A DNA stretch of 64,000 bases from Flavilitoribacter sp020436695 (GTDB lineage: Bacteria; Bacteroidota; Bacteroidia; Chitinophagales; Saprospiraceae): assembly GCA_041392665.1 (NCBI GenBank), contig JAWKLQ010000020.1, forward strand, positions 62,001 through 126,000. Reading direction: 5' to 3'. The translations under genes were made by a program, and so were the position numbers. This document shows positions 15,790 to 24,306 of the stretch, piece after piece; position 1 is the first letter of the stretch; every line of letters starts with the position of its first letter. The notes beneath the pieces were generated by a model, which searched no databases, was not told the origin of the DNA, and saw only the letters and a list, made by a program, of their open reading frames with translations.

Positions 15790-16764
15790 TTATAGCAAAC
15801 CTTTTACAAAATTCGCCAGACTCCCAAGTCCCTTGCATTTCTGCAAATGCTGATGCCATAATTGTAACTCATTGTGAAGAGATCCGCCGGCAAGCTGGAT
15901 CTTCTGTGCCCCCTTAAAATAAGGTTTCAGATTTTGTTCCCAGGTGCCGGCATGCTCGTTGTATTGAAGACTGTCCCATTTTTTTAGCTCGCGTTCGAGC
16001 ATTTTTCCCCAGGCGGGTGCGAGCCTTGCCGGCGGATTTTCGTATACATTCGCAATATAGGAAACAGCATCTTCGCTACTCTGGTCAAGTAGTTCGATCA
16101 ACTGGTCATCCAGCCCGGGAAAACGGCTAACACGTTCCAGTGCTTGCTGTCGAATGGCTGCATTCCGTGACCAGGTAAAGCGTAGCAGTGCCCCAAGCGG
16201 TGCCGAATCATCGAGCTTTGCGTACTCGGCAATTTCCCCTTGCTCATGTTCTTCTTCCTGCGCCTGCTCCTCTTGTGTCCGTTGAGCAGCGCGCTCCATG
16301 TCTTTTTTGAGGTAAAGAAAAATACCCCTACCAGCCACTCCCCAACCTGCAAGGGCAGTTGCGCCGAGGACTATTGCCGCTACCAAATGTACTACCCTCG
16401 AGTTTGGAAGATCAGATTGATGAATGACACCGGCAAAACCTGCCAGTATGAGGTAAGGAACTGAGATGATCAATTTTTGGATCAGGCTGTCGTAACGGCT
16501 AAATCCGCCTAAAACGGAGACGCTGAATGTAACCAGAACACCTGCTAAGACCAGTATTTGGACCGGACGCCCACCGGGTATGAAATTTAATGATCCTTTT
16601 GATAGTAATAACAGTCCCAGTATAGTCAGGAACAGAAAGGGAAACACAAGCAGTAGCCAGCCGCCTACCGGTCCTTCGGGCCCTGTTGGTTGCTGAGATA
16701 CCGCTGTAGCTATGATGGTGCATAAAAATGCAAGAACCAGAAAGATATCAAGTATGCTAAACAT
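15790..16764 (-). CDS. integral membrane protein with cytoplasmic helical domain, unknown function
   Basis: Four hydrophobic helices are visible (about residues 5-22, 35-55, 68-88 and 98-115), with a fifth at about 127-150. An acidic Gln/Glu-rich coiled segment follows (residues 160-180), then a soluble helical C-terminal domain of about 140 residues that looks like a short HEAT-type repeat (LLRFTWSRNAAIRQQALERV and following). I recognise no enzymatic motif. Whether it belongs to the peptide cluster is unclear: same strand, but a 320-base gap and the regulator lie between. It could serve in immunity or export, but nothing in the sequence proves this. Confidence 0.7.
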   Translation of the reverse strand: MFSILDIFLVLAFLCTIIATAVSQQPTGPEGPVGGWLLLVFPFLFLTILGLLLLSKGSLNFIPGGRPVQILVLAGVLVTFSVSVLGGFSRYDSLIQKLIISVPYLILAGFAGVIHQSDLPNSRVVHLVAAIVLGATALAGWGVAGRGIFLYLKKDMERAAQRTQEEQAQEEEHEQGEIAEYAKLDDSAPLGALLRFTWSRNAAIRQQALERVSRFPGLDDQLIELLDQSSEDAVSYIANVYENPPARLAPAWGKMLERELKKWDSLQYNEHAGTWEQNLKPYFKGAQKIQLAGGSLHNELQLWHQHLQKCKGLGSLANFVKGLL

Positions 16765-16904
16765 GAGATCTGTTTTTGTTATTTTCCTTCTTTTTCCGCT
16801 TCACCCGATCAACCGGCCCACCTGTTTTGATCCGGTCATGCAATTTACTCCAATTCTAAAATGCTTTTTTGACTATCTTCTCTTTTGATATAAATAGATC
16901 ACTC

Positions 16905-17114
16905 ATGACCAAGCGAATATTTTTTACCGGGGGATCAGGAAAGGCCGGAAAGCATGTTATAGCCTATCTGCTCGACCGGGGGTACAGGGTGATGAATGTA
17001 GATCTGGTCTCTTTAGAGCACCCCGGAGTAGAAACAAGGGCTGTGTCTTCTCTTTTTATTTGGTGCATACCCATATCCGTACAGCTTTTAGAGGTAATAC
17101 CGCAGACCTGTTAG
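16905..17114 (+). pseudogene. N-terminal fragment of an NAD-dependent epimerase/dehydratase
   Basis: The fragment starts MTKRIFFTGGSGKAGKHV, a Rossmann GGxGxxG motif. It runs through the second strand and acidic residue (MNVDL) to HPGVE, about 45 residues. Similarity then stops and the frame runs into unrelated sequence and a stop at 17114. A normal enzyme of this family is about 300 aa, so most of the gene is missing. Another frame (about 17058-17171) has a short coding-like stretch ending IIEADESNHCR that may be a second remnant. Confidence 0.6.
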
Positions 17115-17209
17115 TCAGAATGCCCTTCATTGATCAAATCATTGAAGCGGATGAATCAAATCATTGTAGATAATGGAAATATAGGTCAGATTAGGCAAAA
17201 ACAATCCCC

Positions 17210-17657
17210 ATGAAAACATTGATCTATTCCTTTCTCTCTGCTTTTCGGTTCCCTCTTATTGTGGAGTAGTTATCAAAAATGGGACAGCGATATTCCCGGA
17301 CTTAAAGTCACTTTTCAGGACACCGTACTATACGCTACCAATGTTCCTCATTTTGGCTATAAGGTAGCGCTGCAAGACCGGCATCTGGTCGTAACGGAGT
17401 GGAATGATGTATACTATTTCGTACGGGACGGCGAGGGATGGCGGGCGCGTCAGGTCATTCACTCCACGTCCACTACGGGAGCTGTTACAGACATTGACCT
17501 GGATGGCAATACCCTTTGCATAGGATATAATATCGGTGCTTTTGGCGGCCACGGTTCCGGCCGTTTCGGTGCCAGTGTTGCCCTTTCCGATGACCGGGCG
17601 GTGATCAGCGCGGATATGAAGCAAAAGGTGTTTATTTATCCGTTGTATGGGGAGTAG
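17210..17657 (+). pseudogene. secreted FG-GAP/beta-propeller-like protein, frameshifted and shortened
   Basis: The ATG at 17210 begins a signal peptide (MKTLIYSFLSAF). The frame breaks at about 17245 and resumes one base off (GSLLLWSSYQKWDSDIPG). The rest has propeller-like repeats (HFGYKVALQDRHLVV, GRFGASVALSDDRAVISAD) as in FG-GAP/integrin-alpha-type secreted proteins of Bacteroidota. Those have many more blades, so a large middle part is absent as well as the frame break. The frame ends at 17657, inside sequence belonging to the next remnant. Confidence 0.55.
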
Positions 17658-17905
17658 GTGGCGGCATTGATGCCAAATTCAGCCAGTCTTTCCGCACCAG
17701 GGGAACTAAAGATGTACGTGTAGACCTTGAAGCTTGGTTAACTGAAACGGAAATGGATAATGCAAATGCCCCGGTCTGCGAATTGGTGATTTCTTTGGTG
17801 TTAACCGATGAATCCCTTCTTTTGACAAAGCAGCTTATTGGAAAATATATAGTGGAAGATTCGAATAAGGATGAAATGGAAGTTTTTATTGATGAGGTAG
17901 TGTAA
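17648..17905 (+). pseudogene. C-terminal fragment of an unknown protein
   Basis: An open frame without a proper start runs from about 17648 (GVGGGIDAKFSQSFRTRG) to a TAA at 17905. It is coding-like in composition, with alternating hydrophobic and acidic residues, and ends MEVFIDEVV. Its first bases overlap the end of the preceding remnant in another frame, suggesting a deletion joined two genes. The family was not recognised. Confidence 0.45.
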
Positions 17906-17923
17906 ATACATAGTCTCTTCGGA

Positions 17924-18117
17924 ATGACCGTACGCGAACGATTTATACAACTACTGGATGTCGCTAATTTCACCCAAACCGACATTGCCACCATCGCAGG
18001 TTACAGCCGCGATGCGCTCACCAATTTCATCAATGGCCGTACCAAGTTGCCCAAGGTCGTCTGAATGAAGCATTTGAATCACTCAGAGAGTTGGTTGAAT
18101 TCATAGATAGACTCCCT
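17924..18117 (+). pseudogene. XRE-type helix-turn-helix regulator, frameshifted
   Basis: The ATG at 17924 starts MTVRERFIQLLDVANFTQTD, followed by a Cro/C1-type recognition helix (YSRDALTNFINGRTKLP). A stop comes at 18064, but the protein evidently continues one frame over from about 18052 (GRLNEAFESLRELVEFIDRLP). The end overlaps the 3' end of the converging helicase gene. One indel would restore about 65 residues. Confidence 0.6.
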
Positions 18118-21100
18118 TTAATCCAGTTAAGCCAGCAGTTATCCTTTCGTTACTCTCAAGCCTTACCTCCGGCAACACCACCCGCACCTTATCCCCACTA
18201 TCCGTATACCAAAAAACAAGATACTGCGCCACCACCCGCTCCAGCCGGTACCCCTTAGCCAGATAGCCCCGCAATTTAGCGGCAAAGCTTTTCGACAACC
18301 ACAAAATATCCCGCCCATCGGCAGTAGTGAACAGCCCAAAAGATTGTAAGCTGAGTATTAGTTCCTGGCCGGAATGCAGCCCCCGCATATTTTCCAAAAC
18401 ATGCTTATTCTCAAAATAGTCCAGCCATACATCCCGCATGCCGCATTGCAATACGAGGGTCGCGGGCTCGGGCCAGGAACGGTGGTCTTCTCGTACTCGC
18501 AGACCGGGGATGCCTTCAGAGGGGAAGTGAATGGAATTGGTATGAATGAAGAGATTCGTTTTAGCCCGGGTCATGGCCACATATACGACCCGCTTTTTCT
18601 CCTCACTGCTTAGTGGATAACGATCCAGCAGAAGGAAAACGTTGTCGAATTCCTTCCCTTTAGCCTTATGCATAGTGGAGACCAGGATGCATTCCCGTTC
18701 CGGAAAATAAAGATCCTCCATGCGGCATTCGCGCAGGTAGTGCAGCCAGTTGTTCTTGAATTTTTTGGGATGGGCCGACTCGAACTGCCCGATCACCCGG
18801 GTAACCACATCCAGGACGTGTGGATCTTGGATCTTGTCGAGTAAAAGGGCTTTACGTTCCTGCCAGCTTTCTTCCGGAATCAATCCGGATGTTTCTGCAC
18901 TGTCTGCTGCTATCTTCTCGCTAAACCAGTCAATACCCACCAGATCTTTCAGCGAGAAGCCATTATTATCCGCAATTAGCCGGGCCGGTAAGCCCTCCTG
19001 TTGTAGTAACGTATGCAAGAGTACAGCTTCCTCATTGGTATGGGTAAGCACACAAGAAGCACCGGATAAAGACTGCGCCTTGATGTGCTCCAGTAAGGGC
19101 AGTATAAGGTGATCGTGTTGATACCGGACGATCTCGATGCGTCCGTTCTCTTTTTGATGCGCTATCAGCTGGATATCTTGCTTGATCCGGTCGGAAGTGA
19201 TCTGGGTTTCGAGGAAACGGTTGCTGAACTGCAATAGGTTTGGTTTGGCTCGGTAGTTGGTAGTCAGGTAATAGGTTTTGGCCGAGGGCCGTTTGGCAAA
19301 CTCGCGCAGATACTTCACATTAGCACCCCGGAATTCATAAATATTCTGATCGTCATCGCCCACTACGATCACGCGGATATTGCCGGCTTTCTCCGCGATG
19401 GCTTCCATGAATTTATACTCTTCCTCACTTACGTCCTGGAATTCATCGATGACCATCACGCTTTTACTGAGTATCCTTTCCATTGAGATCTCACGCGTCT
19501 CGATGGCCTGGATAGCCTGGGTTAAGATGTTATGTATGCGTTCCCAATTGCCCATCCGGCCGAGCAATTGAAAAGCAAAACCGTGGTAGGTGAAAATGTC
19601 TACGTTAAAGGCCAGAGGCCCCACCAGTTTATATAAGCGGGTCTTAAATTCCAGGGCGGCCGGCCTGGAAAAGGTCAGCATCAGAAATTGTTCGGGCTTG
19701 ATGTCTTCCATCAGGAGCAAAGAAGCCACTTTATGCACAAGCACTCGGGTTTTGCCGCTGCCCGGCCCGGCCGCTACCAGAATGTTTTCACTTTTATTGT
19801 CCTTGATGACTTCCAGTTGCTCGGTAGACAGATCCTTGATGATGCTTTCAAACTGTTCTTCGGTGAGCGGTTGCCGGATCTTGGTGCGCCGCCCCGGGAA
19901 ATATTTGGCCAGAAAGGTCTCGTACTCCAGCACAAAATAATCGTCCACAAATTGCAAAGCCTCTTCCTGCTGCCGTAACTGCTTTTTGGCGTATTCACCC
20001 ACAATGTGGATCTGCTCGGTCTTCGACTGATAAAAGCGGGCCAACTGCTCAAAATCTTCCAGCGTATACTGCTTGCGGTTGTTCTCCTCCTGCCGGGCGA
20101 TCTTCATGGGGTTGTAAAAGATCAGCAAGCCACTCTTTAATTCGATGACGTTGAGATGATGGAGATAGAGCAGCAGGTACTCATACTGTCGGATCGTGTG
20201 GGCCTCACCCGATACCTGATTGACCTTTTCGAGTAATTCGAGGGTGGAGAATTCAATCAGTTTTTTGTCGGAAAAATCAGTATCGATTTTAGCTTGCCGA
20301 AGATAGTCCCGTTCAAATATGGCCAGGCAGAAACCGGCCATTTTTTTGCGCATCTGCATACCGGTTAAGACTTGCTGGTAATCTCCCTTCAGCTTGATCC
20401 GGTACTGCTCGGTGGTGCGGTCGAGCCTTTCTTTTTTAGCTACGTTGCTGATGCTCCAATAATTCAGGATCGTCTTTAGGGTATACAGGTCGGATTCAAG
20501 TCCCTGATTGATCAGGTCTTCGTTCAGCTCCCGAAGGAAGAATTTTTTGGAACGGATCTCTTCATTAGGGAATAGTAATTTGAATGCGGCCGATTCGATC
20601 TCCGATACCCACTTAAATACCGATTGGGAATGACGTTTGCCGCCCACGGTGTAATAATAGGCGGTCAGATCTTTTTCCCGGCTCAAAATGCCGATCTGCC
20701 GAAAGATGGTGAGGTAGCGGGAGATCACCTCTTTATCGATAGCCAGGGCTTCGGCCATAACGTCCACCCGGGTGTCATCTTCTGTTCTGGCCCGGGAGAT
20801 CACCGAACTGAATACCCTTTTGGCGGTGATCACATCCTGCTTGCCATCAAAGCTGGAAGCGTGTTGGTCTATGATCAGGTTGGCCTGTTTCACGTTTCGC
20901 ACGATAATACTGGAGCCGAAAATTTGGGTTATGTTTTCTTCCCGGCGTAAATAGCCTGAATCTTCCAAGGCTGCGATGGCTGTCTTAACCCTGGTTTCCA
21001 ATTGGTAGAGTTCGGCGTCCCAGCCGGCTTCCTTAGCAATCTCCAGGGCGGATTTGGAAAAAGTTTTTTTCTTAAACCGCTTGATCCCCTGCCAGATCTG

Positions 21101-22993
21101 ATTGATCTCTTTGTAGTTGAGTTTAGTGGTGTTCAGTAATTGGAAATGGTCACTCAGGTCATTTTCATCAAAAAGAATAAAGCATTTCGCCCGCAATTCC
21201 GGATTTCTACCGGCTCTTCCCGATTCCTGCATATAATTTTCCAGTGAATCGGAGATCTGGTAGTGAATGACCATTTTGACATTATCCTTGTCTACGCCCA
21301 TCCCAAAAGCGGAGGTGGCTACGATGATCTCCAGATCACTGTCTTCGGCCATGAAATCTTCCTGGATCTGTTTTTTTTCATCTCTATCCAGTTTACCATG
21401 GTAGGCTTTCACGCGGAAGCCTTTACCGGCCAGGGTTTCAGCCAGTCTTTCGGCCATCTTTACCCGGGAAACATAAACGATTTTGGCACCCTCTTCGGAC
21501 TGTAATAAAGCAATAAGGCGATCCAACTTCTGCTCTGCTCCCTGAGTTGCGAAGACAAAATATTTGAGATTACGGCGCTTGGCGCTGGTCTGAAATATTT
21601 CCAGCTCCAGGTCGAGTTGCTCCCTGAAATAATTTTGGATATCCTCTACCACCGCTGGTTTAGCGGTAGCGGTAAAGCAGGATACCGGGATTGGGAGAGG
21701 TAGATTTTTTTCCTCCTGTAGTTTCTTTATGAATTGACCTATGTAGAGGTAATCTACCCGAAAATCCTGTCCCCAGGCGGAAAGGCAGTGCGCTTCATCG
21801 ATGACGAAACGGGCGATCTGTCGTCCTTTCAATAAATTAACGATAGAGTGGGAGCGTAGCGATTCCGGGGAGATATACAGAAGATTGGCGCCACCCAAAT
21901 AAACCCTTTCAATGGCCTCGCTTCTTTCCAATGGCGAAAGCATTCCATTGATGGTCACCGCCGAAGTGATGCCGTGCCGTTGTTCCAACACATCTACCTG
22001 GTCCTTCATCAGGGATTGAAGGGGAGAGATGATCACGGTGAGGGCGCGATTGGCTTCCCCTTGCATCAAGGCCGGTAGCTGGAAGGTCAGGGATTTTCCA
22101 CCTCCAGTGGGGAAAATGGCGATCAGAGGTTTTCCACTCAAGGTCGTTTCCACTACCTGCTGCTGCAAGGGTTTGTCACCGTCTCTTTCGAAACGCCGGA
22201 AACCGGGAAAGCCGAAGTATCGTTTCAGGTTCTCTTTGGGTTGAAGATATTGGCAGTAGGCACAGCCTGCTTTCGCTTCGCATGACAAGCGCAAATGATT
22301 GATCACCTGCATGACGGCCGGGAAGCGATGCAATATCCAGGGCGGCGGCAGGGATTCCGGATCTTCGGTGGTGATCAGGGCCATGGCATAAGCTAGTTCT
22401 ACCGGAAATCGGTCGATGAGTGCTCCCAAATTGCTCTTGCCACAGAATAGCCGACTGTACTGATTAGTTATTAGCTCAATAAGACGGTTTTTCTCTAATC
22501 TGAGTGGCCTGTTGTTTGGATAGGCGATGGCAAAAAAGCCGTTAAAGCCGGCATGGGTGGAAAGCAGAGAATAATATATAGCTTTCCTTTCTTTGCCAAG
22601 CGCCTGATAGGTGTTGAGCAGATCCGTAAATAATTCACGGGCTAATTTGGCATCCGCCAATGGGTTATTTAACTCGTTGCCGTTGAGGTGATAATTTTTG
22701 ACCAGATGGTGATAAGGTTTTTTGGGGTAGAGTAGAGCCGACAAAAAAAGGGTATCAATGGTAGGTTTGGATAAAATGGCGTGCCCAGATAAGTATTTTG
22801 CCAGAATGGGCAGATCATGGTCTATTATATTATGCCCACAAATAATACCGGCTTGATTTGCAAACTGGGAAAATGATTGAACGTCAGTTCTGCGGAATTG
22901 ATCACCCTGCAAAACAGCCCCAATCTCTATTATCTTTTCGGTTTTCTTGTGTACCTCGAGATCGAAAAATAGTATTTCGGAAATACTTATCAT
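18101..22993 (-). CDS. exonuclease-RecQ-UvrD triple-fusion DNA helicase
   Basis: Three DNA-processing modules lie in one chain of about 1630 aa. Residues about 9-130 are a DnaQ/RNase T-like 3'-5' exonuclease (FFDLEVH, GHNIIDHDLPIL, ADAKLA carrying the acidic residues). Residues about 285-620 are a RecQ-type superfamily 2 helicase with Walker A FPTGGGKS (about 298-305), DEAH in VIDEAHCLSAWG (403-406) and QESGRAGR. From about 1060 there is a UvrD-like superfamily 1 helicase with Walker A AAGPGSGKT (about 1075), DEFQD (about 1187), GDDDQNIYEFRG and STMHKAKGKEFD. A CxxC-type cluster (C242, C248, C251) precedes the RecQ core. The ATG at 22993 is preferred over the TTG at 23005. Likely role: repair or recombination with two motors and a nuclease. 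Confidence 0.93.
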   Translation of the reverse strand: MISISEILFFDLEVHKKTEKIIEIGAVLQGDQFRRTDVQSFSQFANQAGIICGHNIIDHDLPILAKYLSGHAILSKPTIDTLFLSALLYPKKPYHHLVKNYHLNGNELNNPLADAKLARELFTDLLNTYQALGKERKAIYYSLLSTHAGFNGFFAIAYPNNRPLRLEKNRLIELITNQYSRLFCGKSNLGALIDRFPVELAYAMALITTEDPESLPPPWILHRFPAVMQVINHLRLSCEAKAGCAYCQYLQPKENLKRYFGFPGFRRFERDGDKPLQQQVVETTLSGKPLIAIFPTGGGKSLTFQLPALMQGEANRALTVIISPLQSLMKDQVDVLEQRHGITSAVTINGMLSPLERSEAIERVYLGGANLLYISPESLRSHSIVNLLKGRQIARFVIDEAHCLSAWGQDFRVDYLYIGQFIKKLQEEKNLPLPIPVSCFTATAKPAVVEDIQNYFREQLDLELEIFQTSAKRRNLKYFVFATQGAEQKLDRLIALLQSEEGAKIVYVSRVKMAERLAETLAGKGFRVKAYHGKLDRDEKKQIQEDFMAEDSDLEIIVATSAFGMGVDKDNVKMVIHYQISDSLENYMQESGRAGRNPELRAKCFILFDENDLSDHFQLLNTTKLNYKEINQIWQGIKRFKKKTFSKSALEIAKEAGWDAELYQLETRVKTAIAALEDSGYLRREENITQIFGSSIIVRNVKQANLIIDQHASSFDGKQDVITAKRVFSSVISRARTEDDTRVDVMAEALAIDKEVISRYLTIFRQIGILSREKDLTAYYYTVGGKRHSQSVFKWVSEIESAAFKLLFPNEEIRSKKFFLRELNEDLINQGLESDLYTLKTILNYWSISNVAKKERLDRTTEQYRIKLKGDYQQVLTGMQMRKKMAGFCLAIFERDYLRQAKIDTDFSDKKLIEFSTLELLEKVNQVSGEAHTIRQYEYLLLYLHHLNVIELKSGLLIFYNPMKIARQEENNRKQYTLEDFEQLARFYQSKTEQIHIVGEYAKKQLRQQEEALQFVDDYFVLEYETFLAKYFPGRRTKIRQPLTEEQFESIIKDLSTEQLEVIKDNKSENILVAAGPGSGKTRVLVHKVASLLLMEDIKPEQFLMLTFSRPAALEFKTRLYKLVGPLAFNVDIFTYHGFAFQLLGRMGNWERIHNILTQAIQAIETREISMERILSKSVMVIDEFQDVSEEEYKFMEAIAEKAGNIRVIVVGDDDQNIYEFRGANVKYLREFAKRPSAKTYYLTTNYRAKPNLLQFSNRFLETQITSDRIKQDIQLIAHQKENGRIEIVRYQHDHLILPLLEHIKAQSLSGASCVLTHTNEEAVLLHTLLQQEGLPARLIADNNGFSLKDLVGIDWFSEKIAADSAETSGLIPEESWQERKALLLDKIQDPHVLDVVTRVIGQFESAHPKKFKNNWLHYLRECRMEDLYFPERECILVSTMHKAKGKEFDNVFLLLDRYPLSSEEKKRVVYVAMTRAKTNLFIHTNSIHFPSEGIPGLRVREDHRSWPEPATLVLQCGMRDVWLDYFENKHVLENMRGLHSGQELILSLQSFGLFTTADGRDILWLSKSFAAKLRGYLAKGYRLERVVAQYLVFWYTDSGDKVRVVLPEVRLESNERITAGLTGLKGVYL

Positions 22994-23005
22994 ACTGTTA
23001 CACAA

Positions 23006-23372
23006 CTGTGTGTCGCTCCTTAATTTATTTTGTTACGGAAATTTAAGGAAAAAGTTATTTACATGGAAGAGATTGTATTTGAGGCATAGAAAAACCAATG
23101 ATACATTGCGTCGTAAAATATATTCTGTTGAGAAGGCTCGTGGGTGGCGGGAGAAGTATGATGAATTATATTACCTACCCTTCAGCAATGATGGTACATT
23201 CCCTGTTTTTTCAAATTTATTTCCCATGGCCTGCCATGGCGATGATCCGGATCACCGGATCTTGCTGCACCAACCAATTTTGCTCATTCCGGATCCACTG
23301 TAGAAAAAGAAAAGACCTTCATTAAATTTGCCGAAGCGCCATCGACTACTTACCTTCGCTCCTCTAATCTGA
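23006..23372. other. spacer without a supportable gene
   Basis: The space between the diverging helicase and WG-repeat genes has short overlapping frames but no convincing start or protein pattern. Small perfect palindromes are present (CCATGG...CCATGG and CCGGATCACCGG, about 23224-23260). Confidence 0.4.
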
Positions 23373-24243
23373 ATGAAATTACATCTGATGAAATTCGCGT
23401 TCTCTATCACCTTCCTGATCACTATTTTTCTAAGCTCATTTCACGCTTTATCTGCCCAGGGCCAAAAGAGAAAATACGAGCATCCGGCCTACGAAAAATT
23501 TGCCGAAGGAAATCGATTGCTAAAGCAGGATTCTGCGGCCGAGGCCTATGCAAAATTTTTAGAAGGCCTGGCTCTGACCAATCCCCAAGATTGACGAAAC
23601 TTTACCAGAATTTGGATTTCGAGTCAATGATAAGGGGGAAGTCACTGAGGTAGGCTTTGGATATGCCCGGGGGCGAAGCATCAGCCGCCTATCGACTTTT
23701 GAATCAGATCATGATGTGCTGCATCGACATCCCTTCCAAGTGGACGATCGCTGGTACATCTGTGCGAAAACCGATAGCCTTTGGGGAGCTGTAGATGAAG
23801 AGGGTAGGCCGAGCTCTTTACTTCCGCTACAATACAAGAAAATCCGCAGCCCCCGGTATTTTGATAAAAAGGACCCTTGGTTTAACTTCTGGGATTTTAA
23901 CGATCAGGAAGGCTTTGTGAATGGCCGGGGCGAAACCAAATTTGTCAGACCGGAAGTAAGCCCACCACTTTCAATCAATCGGTTTATCGAGGATGATTGG
24001 CATCTCTACGCCATTCAAATAGCCGGCAAAACAGGCATTATCGATCTTCATACTATGGACTGGTTCATTAGCCCCTTTGAAGGCAAACTCCGGGCCTTCA
24101 AGTGCACCTTCAAAGGAGATGTGAATAAACCACCACGTTTCCTCACCGATCAGGTCATTGATCTATATATCGGGATCTCGAAGGAGGAAGAGGGGAAAGT
24201 GTATTATGTGGGAAAAGGAGATGTGGTTTACCTGGTGGAGTAG
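23373..24243 (+). pseudogene. secreted WG-repeat-like protein with one frame break
   Basis: The N-terminal part has a signal peptide (ending HALSAQ) and a TPR-like helix pair (AEGNRLLKQDSAAEAYAKFLEG). The frame stops at 23594. Shifting one base within the CCCC run at about 23586 continues directly as KIDETLPEFGFRVNDKGEV. It then runs to 24243 with WG-repeat-type strands (TDSLWGAVDEEGRPSSLLPL, AGKTGIIDL). The intact protein would be about 290 aa and exported. The break in a homopolymer makes a sequencing error a fair alternative to real decay. Confidence 0.65.
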
Positions 24244-24306
24244 TATCAGAATTTAACCTTTTATATGACCGGAATAAAATATGATGAGTTTGTCGTTATC
24301 GCCTAT

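Noticed and set aside
11090..16764. YcaO cyclodehydratase, radical SAM enzyme, lanthionine synthetase or ABC transporter in the peptide cluster
   Set aside because: I looked on both strands for these and found none. They may lie elsewhere in the genome or not be needed.
22947..23303. Plus-strand frame of 118 codons upstream of the WG-repeat gene
   Set aside because: It overlaps the helicase 5' end in antisense and shows no protein-like composition.
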